Positions 1-6,757 of a stretch of 11,328 nucleotides of DNA are shown here, piece by piece (position 1 is the stretch's first letter; each line of letters begins with the position of its first letter). Position numbers and translations under genes: made by a program. Origin of the DNA: an uncultured Clostridia bacterium (GTDB lineage: Bacteria; Bacillota; Clostridia; Christensenellales; Borkfalkiaceae). The stretch covers positions 1-11,328 of the forward strand of contig CANRIY010000046.1 of NCBI GenBank assembly GCA_947630775.1, in the 5' to 3' direction. The notes below the pieces were generated by a model. It was not told the origin of the DNA and did no database searches. It was given only the letters and a program-made list of their open reading frames with translations.

Positions 1-1808
1 CTCTCCTTCGTCGCCTTGTCTTCCTCCCCGCCCGAAAGCAGGAACCGCGTATGCTCGGCGATGTGGAGGACGTGATCGTCGTATTCCTCCGCCTCGATAT
101 CGCGCTGCGCCAGCATGAGATTTTCCCGCTCCGCCTTTTTGAGATGGAGGGCGGAAAGATCCCTCGCGTTTTCGAGCGAACCGTACCCCAGAGCCTCGAG
201 AACTCTGTTGCGCGCTTCGTCCGAAAGTTTTCCGTCCCCGTCCTGCAAGAGCCCGAGGCGCAGAAGATCCAAAATTTCCTCCCGCGCTTCTTCGGGCGTC
301 TTTTCGTATCCCGTCTCGAACTGAACGTCGTCCGCCGAGATATCGCTCGACGAGAAATAGAAAATTTCGGTATTCCCGCCCGTCCCCGTCATGCTCAGAA
401 CTCTCTGCGCGGACGCGAACTGTTTATAAAGGTGCAGAATCTGTTTGCCCGCTTCCTTTACCGCGCGTTCCACGCTCTCGACGCTCATGTGCATGCGGTT
501 CGTATCCTGATCGAGGAGCAGCTGGAGTCCCACGCCCGACGTGACATGGGTGGGGTTTGCGGAGTTGCGGGAGATCTCGCTCATGCCCGAGACGAGGATA
601 AACTCGTCCGAGATGCGCTCTTCCTCCTGCGCAAACTCGCTTGGCAGCGTTCCGCAATCGAGGAATTCGGGCGCGGGGGAGCCTTGGCGATAGACGAGCA
701 CTTTCCCGGGATACAGCCCCTCATCGCTCAGCTCCTCGGCGTCCACGGAGCCGTCCTCCACCGCGATGACCCCCATGGACAGGCGGTTCAGGAACTCATG
801 CTTGCGGTTCCTGACCGCGTTATATGCCCTCTGCAAGGGGATCATGCGGTCGACGACGGACGTTCCGAAAAAGGCGCCCGCGAGGGGAATGCACGTCTGG
901 CGGATAAACGGCAGGGTGCGCTCTCCTCTGTCCTTATTGCGGTAGGGAAGAGGTCCCTCATAGAGAAGGACGTCCCCCGCCACGATCTCCAACCGTCCGT
1001 CGGGATCCTGTTCCGTCGGACGGGAATACCGTTCAATGACGATCTCCGCATTTTCCAGTGCGGGACGGGCGGCGCTGTCGTGCGGCGTTTTCCATCCGCC
1101 CGCCTGTGAAAAGGGTACGAGCGGGAAATCTTCAATGCTCCTGCCCGTAAGCTCGATCTTGTATTTCTCCTTGATCTCCGTAACGGGGACCGCCTTGGCA
1201 TGGATGATGCTCTTGACCTCTTCCATGCTCTCGGCGGTGAGGCTGTCGGGATAGATCTCGAAGGGAGAGAGCGCGATAACGTTGACGTCTCCCTCGCGGA
1301 GAGAATGCCCCGTCTCGTCCGTGCCGATGACGTTGCCGTCGTCAAAATTCCATACGACCTTATAGAAGGCGGTGCCGCAGGTCTCCGACCAGACCGTCGC
1401 ACGGAAGACGATCTGATCGAGATCGAGGCGGTTTTTGACCGATTTTAAGATGTTGGAACAGAGCCGCGCCGTCTTGATGTCCGCCTCACTGTCCGAGAAG
1501 GCGCGCACCGTGAGTGTCGGCCGCACTTTCGACAGGCGCGCGAGACGGGTGTCGATCGTGGGCGCGATGTGGTTGAAGCACTTGCGGGACTGCCAGTAGA
1601 ATTCCTTGTCTTCCTGCACGAGATCCCCCGCGGGGGTGATGTCGCAATACTGGTTGCCGCTGACGAAATTCATGTTGAGCTCCCAGCTCTTCTCGATGGA
1701 GCGCCGTGCCTCTCTCCGCGCGGCAAAATCCGCTTGGATCTCCCTGACAAGCGCTTTCTTTCGTTCCTCCTCCCGCTTTTCTTCGATGTCTTTGAGTTTT
1801 TTGTTCAT
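1..1808 (-). CDS. Phage portal protein, P22-like (C-terminus off window)
   Basis: The reading frame is open on the minus strand from an ATG at 1808 to the window edge: 602 codons without a stop. The start has AAGGAGG four bases upstream. The protein begins with a charged helix (MNKKLKDIEEKREEERKKA), then reads NMNFVSGNQYCDI and WQSRKCFNHIAPTIDTRLAR. Its middle holds AFFGTSVVDRMIPLQRAYNA and, further on, NPTHVTSGVGLQLLLDQDTN, which match my knowledge of large (about 600-750 residue) portal proteins of P22-like podovirus-type phages. Portals form the dodecameric ring at the capsid vertex, where terminase docks and DNA enters. It lies 47 bases after the 84-residue gene and follows terminase on the same strand, the usual packaging order. 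The frame looks intact and the C-terminal part is missing only because the window ends. The portal call is firm; the P22-like subclass is less certain. Confidence 0.88.
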   Translation of the reverse strand, partial: MNKKLKDIEEKREEERKKALVREIQADFAARREARRSIEKSWELNMNFVSGNQYCDITPAGDLVQEDKEFYWQSRKCFNHIAPTIDTRLARLSKVRPTLTVRAFSDSEADIKTARLCSNILKSVKNRLDLDQIVFRATVWSETCGTAFYKVVWNFDDGNVIGTDETGHSLREGDVNVIALSPFEIYPDSLTAESMEEVKSIIHAKAVPVTEIKEKYKIELTGRSIEDFPLVPFSQAGGWKTPHDSAARPALENAEIVIERYSRPTEQDPDGRLEIVAGDVLLYEGPLPYRNKDRGERTLPFIRQTCIPLAGAFFGTSVVDRMIPLQRAYNAVRNRKHEFLNRLSMGVIAVEDGSVDAEELSDEGLYPGKVLVYRQGSPAPEFLDCGTLPSEFAQEEERISDEFILVSGMSEISRNSANPTHVTSGVGLQLLLDQDTNRMHMSVESVERAVKEAGKQILHLYKQFASAQRVLSMTGTGGNTEIFYFSSSDISADDVQFETGYEKTPEEAREEILDLLRLGLLQDGDGKLSDEARNRVLEALGYGSLENARDLSALHLKKAERENLMLAQRDIEAEEYDDHVLHIAEHTRFLLSGGEEDKATKE

Positions 1809-1855
1809 GATCCCTCCTTGTTTTTCTTCCCCTGTTCCGCGGGGCGCGGACGGCG

Positions 1856-2110
1856 CTACTCTCCGCCGAGCTCTTTCAAAAGCCGCTGCTTTTCCTTCTC
1901 GAGCTCCTCGTCCGAGAGCGCCGAATAATCCGTCCCGTCCTCCAGAAGCAGTTTCACCGCTTTCAGATCGGGCGGGACGTCCTTTTTTGTCTCCTTGCGG
2001 CGGACGAGGCGGAGATCCCCCTCTTTTGCGTCGTACTCCTCCGTCACTTCCTCCACCGTGTAGCCGAGCGCCACTTTCAACAGCGCGTCGCGGATCTTAT
2101 CCTCCTGCAT
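1856..2110 (-). CDS. Small phage protein between terminase and portal, function unknown
   Basis: This 84-residue protein is translationally coupled to terminase: its ATG lies inside the last codons of the terminase gene (14-base overlap), with AGGAGG seven bases upstream. It is acidic and charged and is predicted to be helical at both ends. The centre reads EEYDAKEGDLRLVRRKETKK followed by DVPPDLKAVKLLLED. That pattern (a short charged hairpin, then a proline-containing turn and a helix) resembles the C-terminal part of many phage small terminase subunits, but no helix-turn-helix DNA-binding half is present. I do not recognise a named family with confidence. Its position between terL and portal and the coupled start support a packaging or head-assembly role, for example as a terminase accessory factor, but that is inference. 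Confidence 0.8.
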   Translation of the reverse strand: MQEDKIRDALLKVALGYTVEEVTEEYDAKEGDLRLVRRKETKKDVPPDLKAVKLLLEDGTDYSALSDEELEKEKQRLLKELGGE

Positions 2111-3569
2111 GTCTGCTCCTCCTCAGTCTTCGGATCCGCCTCTCCTTGTCGAGGGCGATCTCGCTCTTGTGCTTTTCCGTCTTTGCGGGCCGCGGGCGGC
2201 TCATTAAATAATATCTCAGTTCGTCCATGGCGTGGTCGTCCCGCTTTACGGGGCTCTCGTCCCCTCCCCAGAAATATCCCTTGAATTCACGGATCATGTT
2301 GGGACAGTTCGAGAAGATATAGAGGTTCGGCGTCCCGTTGGTGCGGGAGAGATAGCTTTTGACCTGCGCAATGCCGCTGAACACGTCCTTGTTGACCCGC
2401 ATATCGACCAAAATGTCCCGCTCGTAGAAGAGTTCGGAGACCGATTTTTGGGAGGCGAGCGTGCGCTGCCCCGCGGCGGGATCGATGAGCGCGGAGATCC
2501 TGCCCTTTGCGTCCCTTTTCCAGTCCAGCTTCTCGCAGATCCGCTTGATTGCTTCGGTATGCTGATCCACGTCCTTCCCCGCCGCATAGTGCTCCGCAAC
2601 GACATAGACGTTGCCGTCGAAATCGGTACAGTACCAATGGGCGGAGAGCGGATTTTTGAGCCCGGGGTCGATGGAAATGTTGTCCTGCCACTCCTTTGGG
2701 ACGGGAAAGGGGTCGATGACGTGCACGCTCTCGTCGAATTCGGGATAGACGAGCCCTTCCCTCGTGCAGAATTTTCCGTAGCGGCGGGACTGGAGCGTCG
2801 TCTCGTCCATGCTCTCCGTGAGCGCCGCGATCTCTTTTTTGGAGAGAAAGGGATTGTCCGCCCATTCCATGAACTCGTACCAGATCTCCCTGTTGCCTCT
2901 CCTGTTGAGATAGATCTCCTCATAGACGAAGGTCAGTCCTTTCAATGGGGTCATGGTGCCGAAAATGTCTCCGCGGCGGTCGAGGACGCGCATCACGCAC
3001 TCCTCGTAGATGTCCTGCGGCGGCTCCTCGTCGAACCACACGAAGTCCAGGGAGCTTCCCTGAAAGCGCTCCCTGCCCTGATCGCAGCTCTTGAACCCGA
3101 TGACGGAGATCCCGCCGAAGACATTTTTGATGCGGATCTGGTCAATGACGCCCCCTTCGGGAAAATCCTTGCGCCCACTGGACATCACGATGTCCTCGAT
3201 CCAGTCGGGACGGAGATAATGCAGGATCTTCTGCTGCGCCACGTCCCGCTGTACCTGCGAGGTGAGCGAGACGACCCATCCGAACACATCCTTCTTATTT
3301 TTGCGGTAAGGATGGGTCCCGCGCGCCATCCACACCGCCTCGACTGCCCCGCACTCCGTCTTTCCCGAGCGGTTCCCCCCGAACACCCAGCGGTTGCGTT
3401 TTTTGCACTTATGGAAGGCGAGCTGTTTTTTGTGTTTTTTCCGTCCCGTGTTGTAACGGGCGAGCATGTCCGACTCCGCCCGCTTCTTCTGCTCCCGTTC
3501 GATCGCGCGGATCTTTATCAATATTTCGTCCATTTTCGCTAAAAGAATCTCTTTCATGCCCCGTCCCAT
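2097..3569 (-). CDS. terL: Phage terminase large subunit (packaging ATPase/nuclease)
   Basis: This 490-residue protein is the motor that pumps DNA into the prohead and cuts concatemers. Walker A is GGNRSGKT (residues 64-71). Walker B is LDFVWFDEE (174-182, with catalytic Asp180-Glu181), and the coupling motif is GTMTPLKG (204-211). The C-terminal RNase H-like nuclease shows its acidic residues in SIDPG (D301), LIDPAAG (D363) and DDHAMDELRYYL (444-455). All key residues are present and the length is normal. Residues 1-50 form a charged helical leader. The start is uncertain: the ATG at 3569 has no Shine-Dalgarno sequence but lies five bases after a TATCTT box, while the in-frame ATG at 3557 follows a weak GGGACGGGG. 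No small terminase gene precedes it; its 5' neighbour is a divergent surface-protein gene 16 bases away. The role is certain from the motifs. Confidence 0.96.
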   Translation of the reverse strand: MGRGMKEILLAKMDEILIKIRAIEREQKKRAESDMLARYNTGRKKHKKQLAFHKCKKRNRWVFGGNRSGKTECGAVEAVWMARGTHPYRKNKKDVFGWVVSLTSQVQRDVAQQKILHYLRPDWIEDIVMSSGRKDFPEGGVIDQIRIKNVFGGISVIGFKSCDQGRERFQGSSLDFVWFDEEPPQDIYEECVMRVLDRRGDIFGTMTPLKGLTFVYEEIYLNRRGNREIWYEFMEWADNPFLSKKEIAALTESMDETTLQSRRYGKFCTREGLVYPEFDESVHVIDPFPVPKEWQDNISIDPGLKNPLSAHWYCTDFDGNVYVVAEHYAAGKDVDQHTEAIKRICEKLDWKRDAKGRISALIDPAAGQRTLASQKSVSELFYERDILVDMRVNKDVFSGIAQVKSYLSRTNGTPNLYIFSNCPNMIREFKGYFWGGDESPVKRDDHAMDELRYYLMSRPRPAKTEKHKSEIALDKERRIRRLRRSRHAGG

Positions 3570-3573
3570 CCGC

Positions 3574-3580
3574 TAAGATA
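3574..3580. promoter_or_regulatory. Candidate symmetric, bidirectional -10 element
   Basis: The 16 bases between the divergent starts at 3569 and 3586 contain TAAGATA. On the plus strand TAAGAT (3574-3579) ends six bases before the ATG at 3586. On the minus strand TATCTT (3580-3575) ends five bases before the ATG at 3569. Each matches TATAAT at four of six positions. Neither start has a Shine-Dalgarno sequence. A -10 box at this distance from the start codon is the known signature of leaderless mRNAs. The only -35-like sequence for the plus direction is CTTTCA (3551-3556), which is weak. Promoter activity is inferred from position and sequence only. Confidence 0.4.
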
Positions 3581-3585
3581 GCGCT

Positions 3586-4269
3586 ATGAAACGATTTACG
3601 GTCATTCTTTCCATGTTGCTTCTTTTCCTGTTCGCGCCCGCCCCTCAGAGGGCGCAGGCCGCCGAAGAGCGCTATGCCGCCGCCGTCGAGGCGGACGTGT
3701 GGTTCTATTCTTCCGAAAACGAGAACTCCCGCGTCTTTCTGCTCCCCGCGACCTATTACGTCAAGGTGATCTCCGAGGGCGAGACCTTTACCCGCGTGGA
3801 ATATCTCACCGACGACGGACCCTACCAAAAAATTTCGGGCTATTGCCGCACCGAAGATCTCCTCTTTGTGGATTACATCCCCGTGCGGCCGTACCTGAAA
3901 AAGGAAGTTACCCTCTCCTACACCCTCCCGCAGACGGGCGGGCTGGGGGGCGGATCCTTCTCGACGGTGGAAAAGACCTTTGTCTACTACGGCCACCGAT
4001 ACGAGGACGGCGTGCTCTATTACTACGTCCTCTCGGGAGACACCTTCGACTATATCCCCGCGGAGAAGGAGCTCGAATACGAGAAAAACACCGACTGTCT
4101 CGACTACCTTGCCGCAAAGGGCGTCTCGGGAGAGGCGGAAGGCGGGCAGGGCGGCATGAATGCTTCGACCATTCTCGTCATCTGCGTCGCCTGCGCCGCA
4201 GCGATCGCGATCGCCGTACTTGTCATCCGCGGCAAACATGCGCCCGTCGCAGAGAATCACGAGGATTGA
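3586..4269 (+). CDS. Secreted, C-terminally membrane-anchored protein with SH3-like domains
   Basis: This protein has 227 residues. A signal peptide (MKRF, hydrophobic stretch 5-20) is probably cleaved after AQA at about residue 25. Residues 30-100 read like a bacterial SH3-type domain: VEADVWFYSSENENSRVFLL, then a turn, then ISGYCRTEDLLFVDYIP. A second beta-rich unit spans about 105-165 with many aromatic residues (TFVYYGHRYEDGVLYYYVLS). A Gly-rich linker leads to a transmembrane helix (194-214) and a 13-residue cytosolic tail, so the body is extracellular. The same layout ends the large protein at 6758-9349. The gene runs opposite to the phage module around it: it starts 16 bases from terminase and its last 13 bases overlap the regulator. 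It could be prophage cargo or a host gene left inside a reduced element. No catalytic motif is seen and the function is unknown. There is no Shine-Dalgarno sequence before the ATG. Confidence 0.88.
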   Translation: MKRFTVILSMLLLFLFAPAPQRAQAAEERYAAAVEADVWFYSSENENSRVFLLPATYYVKVISEGETFTRVEYLTDDGPYQKISGYCRTEDLLFVDYIPVRPYLKKEVTLSYTLPQTGGLGGGSFSTVEKTFVYYGHRYEDGVLYYYVLSGDTFDYIPAEKELEYEKNTDCLDYLAAKGVSGEAEGGQGGMNASTILVICVACAAAIAIAVLVIRGKHAPVAENHED

Positions 4270-4766
4270 CAGTTCACCCGCCCGCAACAGCGCCTGTAGG
4301 GGACGGCGAGCTCCTTTCCCTCCCCGATCGCCCGCAAGACGCGCGTGAACAGATCCCCCGTCTCCTCAAGAAATCTCTCCCTCGTCCACCCGTGGAGGAA
4401 AAGATAGGTCGCCATCTTGCAAAGGAGCCGCTCCTGCCTGCGGAAGTAGTGCCGCTCCGTATAGCGGAGCCCAAAACGGGAAAATTTTTCCCTTAAAACC
4501 TTCTTCCTGCGGAAATACTTATATTCGAGAAGATAGTTCTCCTCCTCCGAAAGGAGCGGGAGAATTTTTTCGAGGAGCAAGCGGAGCGAAGTGAGCGCCT
4601 CGCGCAGGCGGATCTCTTCCGCGATCCCTGCGGCGATCTCTTCCGCCGCCCGAAAATTTTTGTAAGACAGGAGCGCTTTGTTCGAAACGGCACAGTCCAC
4701 CGCTTCTTCCATCTTCCCGAGCATCGGGTAGGAATACAACAAAGCCTTTACATAATCGTAGTCCAC
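4257..4766 (-). CDS. Phage late-gene regulator, sigma region 4/ArpU-like (probable)
   Basis: I chose the GTG at 4766 because AGGAGG lies four bases upstream. The longer open frame back to 5105 crosses a terminator, an operator and a low-complexity stretch and is not credible. The 169-residue product is helical. LLLEKILPLLSEEENYLLEY (63-82) is followed by KYFRRKKVLREKFSRFG and RYTERHYFRRQERLLCKMAT (101-120). This is the arrangement seen in sigma region 4-like phage regulators (the ArpU, RinA and Xpf class): a 'processing' helix, then a helix-turn-helix in which the recognition helix carries T-E-R-x-Y-x-R-R. Such proteins switch on terminase and head genes lying downstream, and terL follows on the same strand here. 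The tail RRCCGRVNC is cysteine-rich, which is unusual. A LexA box lies 36 bases upstream. The family call is by pattern, not by search; a small terminase is the main alternative. Confidence 0.72.
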   Translation of the reverse strand: MDYDYVKALLYSYPMLGKMEEAVDCAVSNKALLSYKNFRAAEEIAAGIAEEIRLREALTSLRLLLEKILPLLSEEENYLLEYKYFRRKKVLREKFSRFGLRYTERHYFRRQERLLCKMATYLFLHGWTRERFLEETGDLFTRVLRAIGEGKELAVPYRRCCGRVNCQSS

Positions 4767-4770
4767 GCTT

Positions 4771-4790
4771 CCTCCTTCGGCGTTTCCGCC
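4771..4790 (-). promoter_or_regulatory. Strong ribosome site with GNRA hairpin before the regulator
   Basis: Read on the minus strand, the leader contains GGCG-GAAA-CGCC (4790-4779), a four-pair GC stem capped by a GAAA tetraloop. It is followed two bases later by AAGGAGG and, after four more bases, by the GTG start. This Shine-Dalgarno sequence decides the start at 4766. The hairpin could position or partly shield the site. On the plus strand the same stem is followed by six T's and might act as a weak terminator. Confidence 0.6.
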
Positions 4791-4802
4791 TTTTTTGTTT
4801 TC

Positions 4803-4816
4803 CGAACGTTTGTTCG
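4803..4816 (-). promoter_or_regulatory. LexA (SOS) operator of Gram-positive type
   Basis: CGAAC-GTTT-GTTCG is a perfect match in both arms to the known LexA/DinR operator of Bacillus and relatives (CGAAC, four bases, GTTCG). It lies 36 bases upstream of the GTG of the phage-type regulator. Possible -10 boxes TATGAT (4832-4827) and TAAGAT (4827-4822) on the minus strand would place the transcript start inside the operator, the expected position for repression. In known SOS genes LexA is removed after DNA damage. Ten fixed bases are unlikely by chance at this exact place (about 1 in 100 for an 11 kb window before position is considered). Confidence 0.85.
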
Positions 4817-4821
4817 CATTT

Positions 4822-4832
4822 ATCTTATCATA
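4822..4832 (-). promoter_or_regulatory. Candidate -10 region of the regulator promoter
   Basis: On the minus strand GTATGATAAGATA contains two overlapping -10-like hexamers, TATGAT and TAAGAT. No good -35 is found at 16-18 bases; TTGTCA (4844-4839) is too close to either. The promoter may be weak or may need an activator. Confidence 0.4.
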
Positions 4833-4860
4833 CAAACCTGACAATCGGCGGCAGGTATGA
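4828..4860. repeat. Imperfect inverted repeat upstream of the SOS box
   Basis: TCATAC-aaa-CCTG (4828-4840) is the inverse of CAGGTATGA (4852-4860) except for three extra A's. The arms are separated by 11 bases. The repeat overlaps the -10 candidates of the regulator, so it could be a second operator or a hairpin in the DNA upstream of the transcript. The binding partner is unknown. Confidence 0.4.
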
Positions 4861-4900
4861 CATTTTTTTTGAAAAATTTTTTTATCCCAAAAAAGAAAAC

Positions 4901-4931
4901 CCGCAAAGAGCGGGAAGTTTGCGGTTTTTTT
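4901..4931. terminator. Rho-independent terminator, possibly bidirectional
   Basis: CCGCAAA (4901-4907) and TTTGCGG (4918-4924) form a seven-pair stem with a ten-base loop, followed on the plus strand by seven T's (4925-4931). On the minus strand the stem is followed by GTTTTCTTTTTT, so it can work both ways. It separates the phage module from the promoter at 4942 and marks a transcriptional boundary. No gene ends directly before it on either strand, so it may be the remnant of a lost gene or an insulator. Confidence 0.7.
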
Positions 4932-4941
4932 CCGCAGGAAA

Positions 4942-4970
4942 TTGCTTTTTTCGCGCACGCGTGTTATAAT
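4942..4970 (+). promoter_or_regulatory. Sigma-A promoter for the propeller genes
   Basis: TTGCTT (4942-4947), a 17-base spacer and a perfect TATAAT (4965-4970). Transcription should start near 4977, giving a leader of about 37 bases before the ATG at 5014. The leader contains the palindrome CGGATCCG (4995-5002). The open frame that extends upstream to 4942 starts inside this promoter and so is not the coding start. Confidence 0.85.
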
Positions 4971-5013
4971 GTGTACAAAAAGAAATCGGCTTCGCGGATC
5001 CGTGGGAAAAATC

Positions 5014-6732
5014 ATGAAGTTTGTACGAATGAAACACAACAGAATATGGATGTTTGTTTTGCTTGCCCTTCTTGCCGTATGCACCTTGGGGGGGCTTTTC
5101 CTCATGGAGAAAACGACGGTTTCCGCCGCCGAACCCGTACAGCTTGACGATACCTCGGCTTCCCTGTTCCTGCCCGAAAGCTACGAACAGTATCTGAAAC
5201 TCGAATCGCCGTCGGACATTGCCGTCTGCGAGAGATATATCGCCATTGCCGAAGGGAATGATCTGTACATTTTCGACCGCAAAACGGAAAATGCCGTCTA
5301 TCATAAATTTACGCATGGGCAGAAAATTTCCAAGATACAATTTTCCGCCAAGGAACGGTTGTATTTTTCAGATGCAGGTCTCAATTTTTATGAACTTTTA
5401 CTCTCTGATTTCAACTCTCTTACGGCAAGCAAATTCAATACGCCGCTTACGACGTTTCTGATCGAGGGGGACACCCTCTTCGAAGTATCCACGGCGAACG
5501 GCAGTACTATTTACTGTCATGCGCCTCTCGACAATCCGTCGAGCAGCATTCAATTCGACAATAGTACGAACACGATCGTCCCGCGTCTTGCCTTTTCGGA
5601 CGAAAAATTCTACACCGTTTGCGAGAAAACCGTCACGATTTATTCACGCGACGACGAAAACGGCTATAAGGAATCAAGTTCTTTCACCCTCTATCCCAAT
5701 CCGAAGGACGTAAAATCGGTCGCAGTCATCGGAAATACCATGTACTACACCGTCGGCCACGAGGATGAAGGCGGCCTCTATACTTGCGATCTCACGACGG
5801 AGGAAAACAGCCTTCTCTTTGAAGGGGACGGGTACGGGGCGTTGACTTCTTACGGCGGTAAGCTGTATGCCGTCAAGGGCAACGGCGTGATCGAATATGA
5901 GGTGGAAGGCGGGCCCCGTCCCACGGGATATGAGATCGCCTCCGCTTCCGATTCCGTCAAACGCCTCTCGGGCGCGCAAGATATCGCGTGCGCGGGCGAC
6001 CTTTTGGTAATTGCCGACGCGGGAAACCAAAGGATATCACTCGCTGTATTGGATCGCAAGGGAAGCGATATCCGCATTGCTGACATGTCTGTCATCCCGT
6101 GTGTCGATAGCCAAAAAGAACCCTACACCCCCGATCTCGTAGCAACAGACGGCGGGATCATTGCAGTCTCCGCATCAACCTCGGCTAAAAATGAGAGTTG
6201 TATTTACCTTTACCGCATTGGAGTTAATGAAGCAGTGAATTGTTTTCCTGTTAAGTCACCTGTCGTCGGTTTAGCCTGTGTAAATGACGAATGCTATTTC
6301 ATTACAGAAGATTATACCTATGGAAAAGTAGAAGAGAGCTTCGAACCCTTCTCGCGTCCGGATACAATGCCGATTTCTCTTACCGCAGATAAAAATGGAA
6401 TGTTATATATTGTAGATTCATGCGGACACATTCAGACATATACTGCGGACGAATTTGTTGATAGTTCTGTTGAGCAGGGCGAAGAAAAGGAAATAAACTT
6501 TCCCCAACCTTTTACATCGTTCCAAGCAGACGGTAAGGGAAACCTCTTTTATCTGTCCGATCATACTCTCTATGAAAACGAGATGAAACTTTGTAGCCTT
6601 TGTGACATCTGTCTCGTATACGGCGAAACGGGCGAACCTTTAGATTTTGTCATCGACTTTGAGTGTAACGAAGTATTCTTTCTCTATGAAAACTACATCG
6701 TAATGGTTGCGTTCGCTCCATGTGAACGCTGA
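5014..6732 (+). CDS. Secreted beta-propeller-like (NHL-type) protein, unanchored paralogue
   Basis: The start at 5014 is chosen because it gives a clean signal peptide (MKFVRMKHNRIWMFVLLALL, cleavage probably near VSA-AEP) that matches the paralogue's, and because the promoter ends at 4970. The ribosome site is weak (GTGGG). The mature protein (about 530 residues) is a run of short repeated beta units with alternating aromatic and small residues. ADAGNQRIS (334-342) is the typical turn of an NHL/YVTN-type propeller blade (known form: ADTGNNRI). The protein ends at VMVAFAPCER just after the last blade, with no membrane anchor or lipobox, so it is probably released or held by its partner. The paralogue starts 25 bases downstream, so the two are probably cotranscribed. 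No catalytic residues are recognised; binding of a sugar, peptide or partner is the likely role. The second half (after about 6.1 kb) is AT-rich. Confidence 0.88.
   Translation: MKFVRMKHNRIWMFVLLALLAVCTLGGLFLMEKTTVSAAEPVQLDDTSASLFLPESYEQYLKLESPSDIAVCERYIAIAEGNDLYIFDRKTENAVYHKFTHGQKISKIQFSAKERLYFSDAGLNFYELLLSDFNSLTASKFNTPLTTFLIEGDTLFEVSTANGSTIYCHAPLDNPSSSIQFDNSTNTIVPRLAFSDEKFYTVCEKTVTIYSRDDENGYKESSSFTLYPNPKDVKSVAVIGNTMYYTVGHEDEGGLYTCDLTTEENSLLFEGDGYGALTSYGGKLYAVKGNGVIEYEVEGGPRPTGYEIASASDSVKRLSGAQDIACAGDLLVIADAGNQRISLAVLDRKGSDIRIADMSVIPCVDSQKEPYTPDLVATDGGIIAVSASTSAKNESCIYLYRIGVNEAVNCFPVKSPVVGLACVNDECYFITEDYTYGKVEESFEPFSRPDTMPISLTADKNGMLYIVDSCGHIQTYTADEFVDSSVEQGEEKEINFPQPFTSFQADGKGNLFYLSDHTLYENEMKLCSLCDICLVYGETGEPLDFVIDFECNEVFFLYENYIVMVAFAPCER
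5811..5980 (+). repeat. Conserved duplicated block, copy 1
   Basis: These 170 bases align without gaps to 7591-7760. I count 19 differences (about 89% identical), mostly silent. The encoded residues (267-325 of the first paralogue) match the second at 56 of 59 positions, from LLFEGDGYGALTSYGGKLYA to KRLSGAQDIA. The flanking sequence is far more diverged. Confidence 0.9.
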
Positions 6733-6757
6733 ATTAGTTTTCACAACGGGAGTAAAT

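Noticed and set aside
51..1109. Long plus-strand open frame of 352 codons
   Set aside because: It is antisense to the portal gene, rich in His, Arg and Val as is typical of shadow frames, with no ribosome site and no recognisable motifs.
2232..3542. Plus-strand open frame of 436 codons
   Set aside because: It mirrors the terminase gene, whose motifs are complete on the minus strand. The frame is a GC-rich shadow.
3409..4287. Minus-strand frame that might have been the missing small terminase
   Set aside because: It overlaps terL and is antisense to a gene with a clear signal peptide and anchor. Its composition is that of a shadow and it shows no helix-turn-helix.
4770..5013. tRNA gene or att core at the edge of the phage module
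   Set aside because: No cloverleaf or tRNA 3' end can be seen, and only one boundary is in the window, so an att repeat cannot be identified.
4767..5105. N-terminal extension of the regulator to an ATG at 5105
   Set aside because: It would translate through the promoter at 4942, the terminator at 4901 and the LexA box. The GTG at 4766 has a strong ribosome site.
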